Shown here one piece after another: positions 1 through 11,500 of a DNA stretch of 64,000 bases. This stretch comes from Protonemura montana (Eukaryota; Arthropoda; Insecta; Plecoptera; Nemouridae), in the NCBI GenBank assembly GCA_947568835.1, contig OX387603.1, positions 3,449,701 through 3,513,700 of the forward strand. The letters run 5' to 3'. Under the pieces are notes generated by a model, which saw only the letters and a list, made by a program, of their open reading frames with translations, was not told the DNA's origin and made no database searches. The stretch's first letter is position 1; every line of letters begins with the position of its first letter. The position numbers and the translations under genes are program-made.

Positions 1-2
1 GC

Positions 3-2591
3 AGAGACCGACAGAGCCGACTCGTGCAATATATCATGGATACACTGCACCTCCACAACTCGTACGCCGCTGGCTACTTTGTCTGCGAGGCACTTAACTT
101 CATCAACGTGGTAAGTAGACCTAAATATACTTTCGTGGTTTATTGCTGTAAGCCCATCCCCAAGAAAAAATATGATTTATTAGATTTCCCATTTTGAACC
201 AGCCCGTCTTCTGGCAGCAGTTGCTGGACACGATTATTTTTGCCATGTAGTTGGAAATCAGTTATTCTGTCCTAGTGGCAGAACGATGCTTTGGTCTGGA
301 AAGGTCCCAGGTTTACCAACATGGGACTGCTGATTGAACTGACTTTTAAGTTGTAGTAATTTATTTGTTGGTAACTTAATTTGCAGGACCATTATTAAGA
401 TCATTTCCTGAGAAACGATAAGCATGTGTAATGAAATGTTTTATGGAAAGTACAAGTCAACTTTTCATTCTGTGTCTATATTCATTCAAGTCTATAAGTT
501 CTACATTCAAGTCTATAAAAATGCCGTCTGGGTTCACGTCAACTTAGTATTCTTTATAAACCATCAGAATAAACTGCCACACAAATTCTGTTTTCTGTGC
601 CTGGCTGATTTTTATTTTTTTATTTTGCATTAAAGATTGGCAACATCTTCTTCCTGGACTTGTTCCTCGGCGGTGCGTTCTTGACGTACGGCTCGGACGT
701 TCTCAAGTTCTCCGAGATGAACCAGGAGAACCGTTCCGACCCGATGGTGGCCGTCTTCCCCCGCATTACCAAGTGCACATTCCGGAAGTTCGGAGCGTCT
801 GGTAAGCCAAGCACTCGATTCCCTCGGACTGTTCAGTGGCCTTCCCTTTCTTCACAAGCACAAGAGTAATTTTACTGAAGCCGTGCCAGTGCGTAGCGAT
901 GTGCATTTTGTCTACCCTCTGCAAAGGGTGCTACGTCAAGCATTTTATGCAACCTCCCTTAGTCGACGTTCAGCGGGCAGCGAATTCGTTTACAAGTTTG
1001 CTTTGACTGGAGTTTCTTGACCCAAATAATCATTCAGATGAAATTGCTTCAAATATTTTCCAGAAATAATTTGAAATACCAAATTGTTTCGACAATGCCC
1101 CAAACCGTGGAATATGTTCAACCATTTCCTGTGTCTCAGGTGCATTCTGTGTACCCTGCTAGCAATGGCTGGTTCTATTTACGTCAACCTCTGCAGTTGA
1201 CTGGTGCGATCGTACAAGCACTGCCAAGTTATCGCAGGCAGGCGGTGCTTCAGGTTTAGAGTACGGAGACAATCAGCTGTTTGAAAGCAAGACTGACGAG
1301 GACTCTTTGCTTCCAGGCACGATCCAGAAGCATGACGCAGTCTGCGTTCTGGCCCTGAACATCCTGAACGAGAAGATCTTCATCTTCCTGTGGTTCTGGT
1401 TCATCTTCCTGTCCGTGCTCTCTGGACTGGCTCTGCTCTACAGCCTTGTGATCCTGGTCCTGCCCAGCATCCGAGAGACGGTGCTTAAGCGGCGCTTCCG
1501 TTTTGGCACGCCAGAGGGCGTCAGCGCCGTAGTCGGCAAAACACAGGTCAGCGCCGCATTGCGGTTTGCGCGCACTTTTGAGTGCGTCTGGTAACATTGT
1601 TTCGTAACGTCACCCTAGCTTTTGTGAGAAAAGTATTGAATCTGGAAAGTCAATCTTGTAAATTGTTTTGCAGAATCAAATTGGTTAGAAAAAAATTTCT
1701 TTATTTCTTCTCTTTTTTTCTCATCAACTTTATTTTTTAAACCAATAAAATTAGAGCTTTGCTCTGCAAGCTTTAATCAAATGTAAGTCACTTTTATTTG
1801 ACAAATGCAGATCTTTTTGTTTGCCAAGTTTTTGCATGTGTCACATGCCTCCTGGGTGTTGTAAGGTGGATGATCTCCTCCGACTGGTCGATATATTTTG
1901 CTTGCTTCCCTTTCCGCTAGCAGTAATTGCAATCAATACGTTTTCATATCAAAGCTCTATGCTAACTCTCATGAAGAATTGTTTTTTTGCACTCAACCTG
2001 TTGCAGCTTTAGCTTGTTTGTTGGTTTTTTCAGAAACATTTCAGATTGCCACAATTTTGTTCTAGGTTTGCAAAATTTTGAAAACTTGTTAAATGTTCAA
2101 GTACTCAACAAAGTTTTAAAAAATGGTACAAATATGTTTAACGTTGTGAAACGTACCATGGCTGAAAGTTATCGACTCACAACTCTTTGCAATCCCATTT
2201 TATTCACGGGGTCGTTCGTTCCATTGGCCAATTTTAAAAGAGAATCGACCCCCGTCACTTTCTTGGCCACGTTTGAAGCACTCGTAAAATAGGGTCAGCA
2301 TGTCAGTCGAAACCGAAGGTTATATATCGTTGGCTGTAACTGTATGGTTGCGTGTGTATAAAGTCTATCAATGACTGAGCCGTTGGTTTGCTCCTGTAGG
2401 TCGGTGACTTCCTGCTGCTCCATCTGCTCGGACAGAACGTCAACATGATGGTGTTCGGTGAAATCATGGACGAGCTGAGCCGCAAACTCAACGACTATCT
2501 GCACAACAACATGCCGACGGCGCCGTCCACCCTGGAACTGTCGCCCATTTACCCGTCCAAGAAGAACTTCCCCAAGGAGACGGAGGCCTAG
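3..2591 (+). CDS. Innexin (gap-junction channel subunit), last four exons; 5' part lies left of the window
   Basis: Exons are 3-110, 636-801, 1317-1546 and 2400-2591. All introns are GT-AG and the phases join (0, 1, 0). Stop TAG is at 2589-2591. Innexins form gap junctions and hemichannels in the plasma membrane of protostomes. Exon 1 carries the block around YAAGYFVCEALNFINV. Exon 2 carries the IGNIFF/FLGGAF block entering extracellular loop 2, then DPMVAVFPRITKCTF. Exon 3 has the loop cysteine in HDAVCVL, the NILNEKI motif and TM4 (IFLWFWFIFLSVLSGLALLY). Exon 4 encodes the cytoplasmic tail starting VGDFLLLHLLGQN, which resembles the arthropod Inx1/Inx2 tail. The N-terminus, TM1 and the P-x-x-x-W motif must be upstream of base 1. 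The donor after exon 3 (gtcagc) is weaker than the others. Orthology within the family is not decided, so no symbol is given. Confidence 0.93.
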
Positions 2592-3809
2592 CGAATCCTT
2601 CACGGACAGAGCACGTTTGAGACCTTGGCGGATAGATTGTGGCCTGCCATTTTGCAACGCAAGTCACGGCATTTCCCAGGTATTGAGTTGGTCTCGGCAG
2701 CAGTGTTTTCAGTGAGCGCAAAAATTATCCTCTTCTCGAGACACAAATTTATTCTTTCAGGGGGGCAAGTACTAAGTTTAACTTTAAATCGAGCAGTAAA
2801 AATCGTGAATGTGCAATGGTTTTTAAAAATAATTGCAAGTCTCTTAGCTGTTTTGAGCTGCTGCGATATTGTGTGAACTGAACTCGTGAATCTAAATCAG
2901 TTGCAAAGGCTTGCTCAAAAAATAACCCTTGAAACTAGATTGAAATTTCCGTTTGGACGTTTTTTCGAATAAGTTTTTGGATAAGATCTTTCGGAGTTTT
3001 AAGAGTGGAAAAATTACAATGGACAGGTTAATGGATTGGCGCATATCACGGATATAACCTATGTGAACCGCGAGTCGAAAGGCTAGAGCGAGGCTAGGGA
3101 CTCAATCGCTGGCAAAGTATTCAATCAAGTTAAAATCAATTTTAAATTATGTAAATTTTGTAAGCAATTTTATGCTGTTTTAAATCCACCGACTGTTGAC
3201 ATTTTTTTCTTCTTTCAACTTGAGGTTAATGCAATTTTGGTGACATTCCAAAAGACTCGATAGAATTCAAGTTGATTTGAATTTCAGCCGACGATTTCGT
3301 GGTCGAATCCTGACTAGCTGAGCGATATTTAGTAAAAGTGATAGAAGCATTGATTAAACGAATGCACTGAGGTACGTAGGTAGCTAATATTTGATACAAC
3401 GGTCAATGCATTACTTGAATGCAACATTGTCTGGATGACAGTTGGAAGTCTGTTTGCAGACGAGGTGGGAATGATTCCTTGCAATAGAATGTTGTTATGT
3501 GAAACAACTAGTTAAATAATTACTACTTTGCTATCCACGGTGCTTAGATTTAAGTTTTACAATTACAATCAAATGAGCTAACATTCCACGTGGGCTTCCT
3601 GAATGTTGTTTGGTAACAACATAGGTTGGTACGAACATGGTAGTTTTCATACATTTTTTAGTTCCCTGTCTGCTATTGAGAATGACAGCTTTGCTATAGC
3701 ATCCATCTTGTTTTGTTCTTAAGTATTACATAGCAATGTTATACGAGCTTTTATTTCTCAATCTACGCTTTTCAAACTACATAATAGAAGTAGGTAGATG
3801 CAGTATTAC

Positions 3810-4095
3810 AATAAATAATTACTTCGTTAGCTCTAAGTAAATTTGTCAGATTGGTCTCGTGGGTAGGATTAATAAAGTACTGCCTGTGGGATATGATTTT
3901 TGAAGATGAAATCCAAGGAAGATGTTAGTGATATTATATTTTGTATGGCTCAATTTTAGTTCAATGCTTAGATTTAACCAAGTGGGCCCCGAGATTGCCA
4001 GGCGTAAGATCAAACTTTTGTTTTTGTGAGTGTAGAAGTATTTTGAATAGTGGAATGCGATATGTAGTTTCTAAGTGATTTATCAACAAAATAAA
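3810..4095 (+). terminator. Candidate poly(A) signals for the innexin
   Basis: AATAAA hexamers occur at 3810-3815, 3871-3876 and 4090-4095, 1.2-1.5 kb after the innexin stop. No coding signal lies between 2592 and here, so this stretch is read as a long AT-rich 3' UTR. Which hexamer is used cannot be decided without transcripts. Confidence 0.35.
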
Positions 4096-4172
4096 GGCTA
4101 TAATGTGAGCTCACAATATACTTCCAGTTAATACCTTGACAAACATTTCCTGATTAACTACCAATTACTTCC

Positions 4173-4325
4173 AACTTTCACGTGTTCGACTGGGCATGTG
4201 ACTCTGCTCCAGCGAAACTTTCACGTGTTTGACTGGGCATGTGACTCTGTCCCAGTGCAACTTTCACGTGTTCGACTGGGTATGTGACTCTGTCCCAGTG
4301 CAACTTTCACGTGTTAGACTGGCAG
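4173..4325. repeat. 43-bp tandem repeat, about 3.5 units, each with a CACGTG E-box
   Basis: Units begin at 4173, 4216, 4259 and 4302 and share the core AACTTTCACGTGTT. The palindromic E-box CACGTG recurs at 4179, 4222, 4265 and 4308 with exact 43-bp spacing, about four helical turns. It lies between the innexin 3' end and DOCK exon 6. Confidence 0.85.
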
Positions 4326-5365
4326 AGTTGCTCCCTTTCAAATCAACCCTGATGCACTTGGGGAAACAATTAATGTACTGACAGCTGGTGATCACGTATT
4401 CAGGTGAGAGCGCTTTTGCTCGGAGCTGATGCAAACCCCAACGTCATCAAGCAAGTTTCATACCCGCCTGGTGAAGGCCAGTCAAAAATTTAATCAATCT
4501 GGTACCATTTTTCCTTTCAAAAATATGATTTTTTACAAGAAAATACTACAACTGGTGAGTACTATAAATAAGCGGCAAGAAATATTTTTGAAAAGTATTG
4601 ACAGTTCCTGCCAGGATTCCTGCTCAGTGTCTTGACGGCAGCTTGTTTCGCTCCTTCATCCCCGCTGATTCCCGTACAAATCCATGCCCATTGCATTATA
4701 ATTCGGCAGCAACGTGCTTTGCCAGTCGATTCTTAACGTCATTTCAGTCGTGGTGAAAATGTGCAGCTTTAATTGTGGCTGTGCAGAGTGTTCAGTTTGA
4801 TAACAGGCAAAACGATACCTGGTAGGGCTACGAAGTGGTCATAAATCATTGAAGTGAGGTATTCAATGGACACAACAAATGAACACAACTAGTACCTGAA
4901 AATTGCAAAACAATACACGTGGGAAAATTTAAATTCGCGTCAGTTTCCTTTCAAACAAGTCTATCCAATTAGGAAGATGGACTCCAGTACTCCGGCACCT
5001 AATGCCCCACAGAAACAGAGATTTCAGAAAGGAATGCATGCACTCGACATAAATGATTGCCAAGAGACTGAGCTATGCGAACCTGGGTGTTGTCACGGTT
5101 CCTGATGCCAATGTCCCAAAGTTGCTAGGCTAGTGGTCCTATGTCAACATCACCGAGGGGAAACGGTTCATACTAATTTGAACGTTAGTCTGTGGAGTCC
5201 GTAACGGATTTTCAAGATGTCGTGGACCTTTGCCCTTAAGCAGTTCAATATCTACTGACGGAAGACAACCTCCGGAAACAACAGCTCAGTGCAGCTCGGT
5301 ACGGCTCGGTACAGATCAGTTTCCCGTCATCAAAGAGCAAATTGTGTAACGTAACCGATGCCTAC
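4326..5365. other. Non-coding stretch after DOCK exon 6 (intron 6)
   Basis: No exon was recognised here. The next DOCK exon should encode a segment after the IDWGN motif, and no such frame is visible on the - strand between 2592 and 5365. The exon is therefore inferred to lie left of the window. Confidence 0.4.
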
Positions 5366-5514
5366 CTGTTGCCCCAGTCGATCTTGGCGGTGACACGCAG
5401 CTTGAGTTCTCGCGTCTGGTCCTGTGTCAGCGTGCCGGTCAGGAGCTGCCGCCGCCACTCGAGCAGCTCCCGCATCACTTTGCGCAGTGTCGTGAACTTG
5501 TACGTCTCCCGCTC
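5366..5514 (-). CDS. DOCK exon 6
   Basis: The 149-nt exon encodes YKFTTLRKVMRELLEW, RRQLLTGTLTQDQTRELK and VTAKIDWGN. The acceptor CTGTTGCAG ends at 5515 and the donor is GTAGGC. It ends in phase 2. The next exon was not found in the window. Confidence 0.92.
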
Positions 5515-8500
5515 CTGCAACAGAAGAACAGCAAGGGCTAGCTAATGAGTGGGACACTGTATCGATGCTGTCTTTTATCCTAGCTGTTCAGCCTGGCCTG
5601 GAATTAGAGGGACTCACGTGGCCTTAGCCATCGCTTAGCTTTGTCCCTGTGACACTGGTCTATTGCCTGTCCCTGTAACACTGGTCTATTGACTGTCTCT
5701 GTGACACTGGTCTATTGGCTGTCTCTGTGACACTGGTCTATTGGCTGTCTCTGTGATACTGGTCTATTGACTGTCTCTGAGACACTGGTCTATTGCCTGT
5801 CTCTGTGACACTGGTCTATTGGCTGTCTCTGTGACACTGATCTATTGGCTGTCTTTATGACACTGGTCTATTGGCTCTCTCTGTGACACTGGTCTATTGG
5901 CTGTCTCTGTGACACTGGTCTATTGACTGTCTCTGTGACACTTGTCTATTGACTGTCTCTGTGACACTGGTCTATTGACTGTCTCTGTGACACTGGTCTA
6001 TTGGCTGTCTCTGTGACACTGGTCTATTGGCTGTCTCTGTGACACTGGTCTATTGGCTGTCTCTGTGACACTGATCTATTGGCTGTCTTTATGACACTGG
6101 TCTATTGGCTCTCTCTGTGACACTGGTCTATTGGCTGTCTCTGTGACACTGGTCTATTGACTGTCTCTGTGACACTTGTCTATTGACTGTCTCTGTGACA
6201 CTGGTCTATTGACTGTCTCTGTGACACTGGTCTATTGGCTGTCTCTGTGACACTGGTCTATTGGCTGTCTCTGTGACACTGGTCTATTGGCTGTCTCTGT
6301 GATACTGGTCTATTGGCTGTCTCTGTGACACTGGTCTATTGGCTGTCTCTGTGACACTGGTCTATTGGCTGTCGATAAATTACATGACTGAAGCACTGGG
6401 GGCAGAAAATCTCTTAATTGCCAATTCCACAACCACTAGAATCACGTTAGTAAACATTTACAAAAACCAGACTTAATGGAAGAAAGCAAAATTAGTACCG
6501 CTGAAAACCCGCTGATAAATTCAACCAAATTCTTAAAAAAATATATTAAATAATCATGGGTTGGCTTTAGGTCCTAGGTTCTAGGTCATTAATCCTAGGT
6601 CATTAATCCTAGGTCATAGGTCATGGGTCATAGGTCATAGGTCATAGGTCCTTCATGTCAGCGGACTACCGAAATGACTTCGCCCGATTCAATGTGGCAG
6701 GTAATGCTAACCAACCAGAACTTGACTCAAAACATGCCACAACAGGTTTTCGTGAACTGCAGTCCAGAAGAATCTCAAAGAGGAGGTACGCGAGAGCAGC
6801 TCGTGAGAAGCAAAACAGGGACATAAACATCCGACGAATCTGACACAAGAACTCTGTCATGCTAATGCAACAGAATGCACAGGTCTCGTTTTACTCGCCC
6901 ATAAAAAGAAGAAAGAACAGTGCTTTTTGGACTGTCAGGAAATGTTGACCAAGCCAATTAAAAAATCCAGTTCTATAACTGAATTGTCGTAAACATATAA
7001 ATCTGTCCTGTTTGATGATGTTCGCTTCCACACGTTTAGGTTGGCACACAGCTTTACCTCGACACCAAACGTTGTCAGCCACCACAAACCAATGGAAACT
7101 TCTAGATCCTGCAAGAACAGTTCAAAGAGCAGAAAACATCTGCTGTTTGTGAAGAAAAATTAAAAAACTAAGCAAGCGTTCGTAGATCTAAGTAGCCGTG
7201 CGTTCTTAAAATACTGTCAAAGTAAAGCAGCGTTGGGTGACTCGCATGATCGTCGATTTCCGAAATCATTCTCTTTGCAGACACTGTATAGTAAAAGCAA
7301 AGAAATCGAAATTAAAATCGCCTTCCATTCAGTAAGTTTCGTCCTGCAGGACCTCATTGAGAAGCTTCTCATTCCTCAATGAAGCAGACAGATCGACGTC
7401 GCCTCTGAGCTGGACTTCTCTTGAAGGAGCGAATAATTAGGAGATGGTTGTAAAAATGTCGACTTAAATGTTGGAAGCTGATTTGGGCAGCTAATTAAAG
7501 TTCAAGCTCAGCTCAGTTATTCATGTTTAAATTCGCAGGATAATTTCGACAACCTAGACACGCTAATTGATTGATGTAGCAAATTTACATGCGTGGTTTT
7601 CACATGTCAATTTTATAAAACCGGCCAAACCAAGTTTTGATAAATCGCCAAGTCGCCAAAACAAGGTAACAAGTTATCTAGTGTACAGAATAAAATAAAA
7701 ATAAAACTTTGCAGTTTTTCGAGGCATCGAACGGGCAGCGGCGAGAAGAATTGACGTCCGTTCTGCGAGGGTCACAAACCCCGTCGGCTGGTACCAACCT
7801 GTGCAGACATGCGCAGCCATACGATCGTACAAACTAGTCGGCTTCCAAGCCTCAGAGTCGAGGACGTAGCCTGGCGTTTTGACTTCCTAGTCCGGCGCGA
7901 ACTGGTGCGCACCAGAAAGTAGAAGACTCATTGCTCGAACCAGCAGGTTGAGTGGTCAAACCCTTCGCTTGGTCTCCCTGAAACTTCTGCACGCTCTTGC
8001 CATTGGGTGGTGCAGACCGCTCTGTCTGGCAACTTAGGGTAGCAGCAGTAGGTGACTATAGACAGGCTGATGATGAAGCAAGCCTGGCCGGTAGGGAGGC
8101 GGGGATGAACCCGGTGCCAGCACGGAGCCTGCTCCTGTCCAACAGCACCAGGGACCGGCCACCGCTTAGCCTTGTCCCTTTAACACACTGTGTTGGTTGC
8201 TCCTGTCCAACAGCATCAGGGACCGGCCACGGCTTAGCCTTGTCACTTTGACACACTGTGTTGGCTGCTCCTGTCCAACAGCACCAGGGACCGGCCACCG
8301 CTTAGCCTTGTCCCTTTGATACATTGTGTTGGCTGCTCCTGTCCAACAGCACCAAGGACCGGCCACCGCTAAGCCTTGTCCCCGTGGCACACTGTTTTGG
8401 CGCTGTTAAGTTGTGGCACTGGTATATCAGGTGTCGGCTAATGATGTAATTAGCCTAAAAAGGGAACCGATGATGAACCCGGTGCCGGCGCGCGGCCTGA

Positions 8501-11500
8501 TGCTGTCCAGCAGCACCGATTCCCATAAATCCTTACTGGGGCGTTAAAAAACAGGGTGTAATGCAGCCCCTTTGTCAAGCACTAATTATTTGAGGATGCA
8601 TGATGGTCATCCATCCTAAGCCGGACTCGGCCTGCAATGCTGCTTAACTTCGGCGCTCCAAGAGTTCGTGTTTCTGACACGTCAACCATTTGGTCATCCA
8701 GGGCGGTCACTTGGCTGGCCGGCCAGCGAAGACATTGCTCAATCCTCATGAGGACAAGTTCGGGTCGAAAAGATGCGGGTAATTATCATTTCGTTCGACC
8801 CGAGTTCAAATGACTAGTAGGTGTTTGACCCCTGGTAGATAACTGGTCCGCTGGGACGATTCTCGACTGGTTTCCATCTGCGCGCAAAGCGCCGAACGGC
8901 TGGGCACATTTTGCCGGATTTACTGATGCCGGCGCGGCCACAATTTAGAAACAGGGGTGTCCTGCTCTGTCGGGTTAGGAGGCAATCCAGAACGGTGCAG
9001 CCATGACAAGCAGATGGATAGCCCTCGGAGACGCCAGTTTAGATGTTTTGATCAAAATCTCGACCATCAAACTTAAAAACTTACTTCCGATTCCGAAACC
9101 AGCATTACTGGTAAATGAACTGTCTCTGTCCGGATGACCAGTGTAGCATTGAATGGGAATCAATAATTTCCGGGGCTTATTGGCCATCCTAAATAAAAAA
9201 TGCAAGAATACATTTATTATGCCTGCATCAAGGTATTTCAAGCAAAATCCTGGAACCACCAAAGAGATGCTCCCACTTTGTGCACACATGAGATCGCTAG
9301 CCTCTTCAGTCGAATGATAATTTTCTTAGCACCCGTCTCGCGCAACTATTATCAGTTATCAAGACAAACTTACTACACGAGAGCCTTCATTTCTAGAAGA
9401 GAGGCCGATGACATCTCTGTTTGTTCAAATAATTCGGGGCGTTCAACCTCGCAGTCCTCTGGTCCTCGCGGGACATCGGTGAGGATGTTACTCCGGTGGT
9501 GAGATCCGGGAATGCGAGGCAAATCACTGGTGCCAAAGTTGCCAGTAAGGAACATCAATTTTTGAGACGGTTATAGTGTTGTTAATAATAAAATACCCCG
9601 CGCATTGCAAGCGTTTGCAATTTAAATAAGATTTCATCCTTATATCGTCTTCCCGATTCAACTTGTCGCGAAATACGGTGGCAAGAGAGTGAGCTCGTTG
9701 ACAAAAGAGTCGAGAGAAGACAACGCTGTCCACTTTAACTCTAAGCTTGCAGAATTATGTATGTAACCTAAATGTGATGACCCGACAGCCTGCGAGCTTG
9801 AGTAAAAAATGAATCAAGTCGTGAATCAAATATGGCCACCGCTAGGATCATATTGCGAAACCGTTGCGCCCGCTTTGTCGCTCTCGCTCATTGGGCTCTC
9901 AAATGCGATCGAGACAATCTGGTTTTTCCTCGAAAAGTTTGTGATCGGCTGGGTCCCGTATATAAGAGCACGGGCAGGACACTGAACCAACGCAGTTTCT
10001 CGAAAATCGGCGCTATAGCAACATGGGTCGGGCCATTGTAAGTGTTTGCTGTGCATTTTGGGAAGGTGTTTACCGGGAAGTGTTTTGGAATTGGGGTTCA
10101 AATTGGCTCGACTCACAAGCGAGTGTGTAGACATCGACAGAGACACACGTGTTTATTTATCAAGTCGAGGTGTGATCAAGTCAGGGGGTTGTGACGCACT
10201 AAAATTGGAGGGCTGAATTTCCAGAATGTTTCAGAGAAACTAGATCCATTTAGGAGGCGACAGCAACCCTTTGTGTAACGTACAGTTGTACGCAACCTTG
10301 CGTACTGTCAAGTCTGCCGAGCAAGTCTCAGACTTTCCTTATTAGCACTCAATCAAAAGGTCCAAAATTACAAATTTCAAAACGCAAATTTTTCCGATTT
10401 AATTTTTTAATTTTGGAGTGATGTATTTATTTGTTTGGACGGCGTGTGAATAAACCACTAACTATTTCCGCTACGGGGCTTTGCTCCCCAGTTTTATTTA
10501 GCTGTGATATTTCAAATTTTGTGATTTCGGCAACCCATACTCTGGACGCTGTCCGTAAGAATTATTTAATTAGTGAGTTTAGCTGCACTGAAAAAACGCA
10601 AGTTTCAAATAAATCTAAGTCGCCAAGGAATCTATATTACCAGTGATAACTTCTTAATCTAATCTTAGTTTTTACTAACTGGGTAGGTATTTATAATTTT
10701 AACTTGGTGTACCTAATTTTTTTCCCCAACCGACATTACACCTGAATCCAAAATTTTCCCCCACTCAACACCCTATTTGGGGGTTGAAACAATAGAAGAA
10801 AACCTCTTTAGGCCCGTTATCACTGCCGTTCAGCCTTATTTTCCTTGATTTGTCTACATCATCCTGCTTGTCGGTAGCCGCTGCTCGTGCTGTCGGGCGT
10901 GCTGTTGGCGTACATCAACGCGTACCCCAACCAACAACAGCCGCTGGTGAAGGATGTCTCGGAGCACGCAGTGCCGATCCTGCCGTCACAGCTCTATACA
11001 GTCAAACACAGGCGAGTCCTTCCCCCTGGCCCCGAACCATGGTACAAACCACTAGCTCCAGTTGAAGTTCTCCAATTGCTAGATTGGAAGCAAATTGATT
11101 GCTATGCTTGGGACTAAATGTAGCTTGAATGCATTTCAGTGCGAGATCCGCAATGCCATTATTTTATGTGATCGCAGAACCTCCTTCTTTCAATTGCCAC
11201 TCGTCACGTAGTTCTTGAGTTAAAATGCAGCTCGGTTACTTATGGTACTGGCTGATGAACGAAATATAAAAAACTGAAAAACTCCTGCAATAATATTAAC
11301 TTGGATCATCGCCTCATTACGGCCTGGTTAACACCTAACAAAAGAATGTTAACGGCCTGGTTAGCTACTGTTGTATTCCCTATTAGCCGAACCTAACAAC
11401 ATCTTCTGGTTTCCGTTCCAGTAAGGAAAAGTCAGTGAAGGAGGGTGCCAATGTGGGAGACGACAACGCTGTCCCCCAGCACACGGCGCAGGTCGCCCCC

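Noticed and set aside
2295..2721. Minus-strand frames opposite innexin exon 4
   Set aside because: Antisense shadows of a GC-rich coding exon.
5640..6373. CRISPR-like regular repeats
   Set aside because: Units are contiguous with no unique spacers, in animal intronic DNA.
8975..9558. Open - strand frames before the collagen promoter
   Set aside because: Two frames that cannot be joined by clear splice sites and show no family feature.
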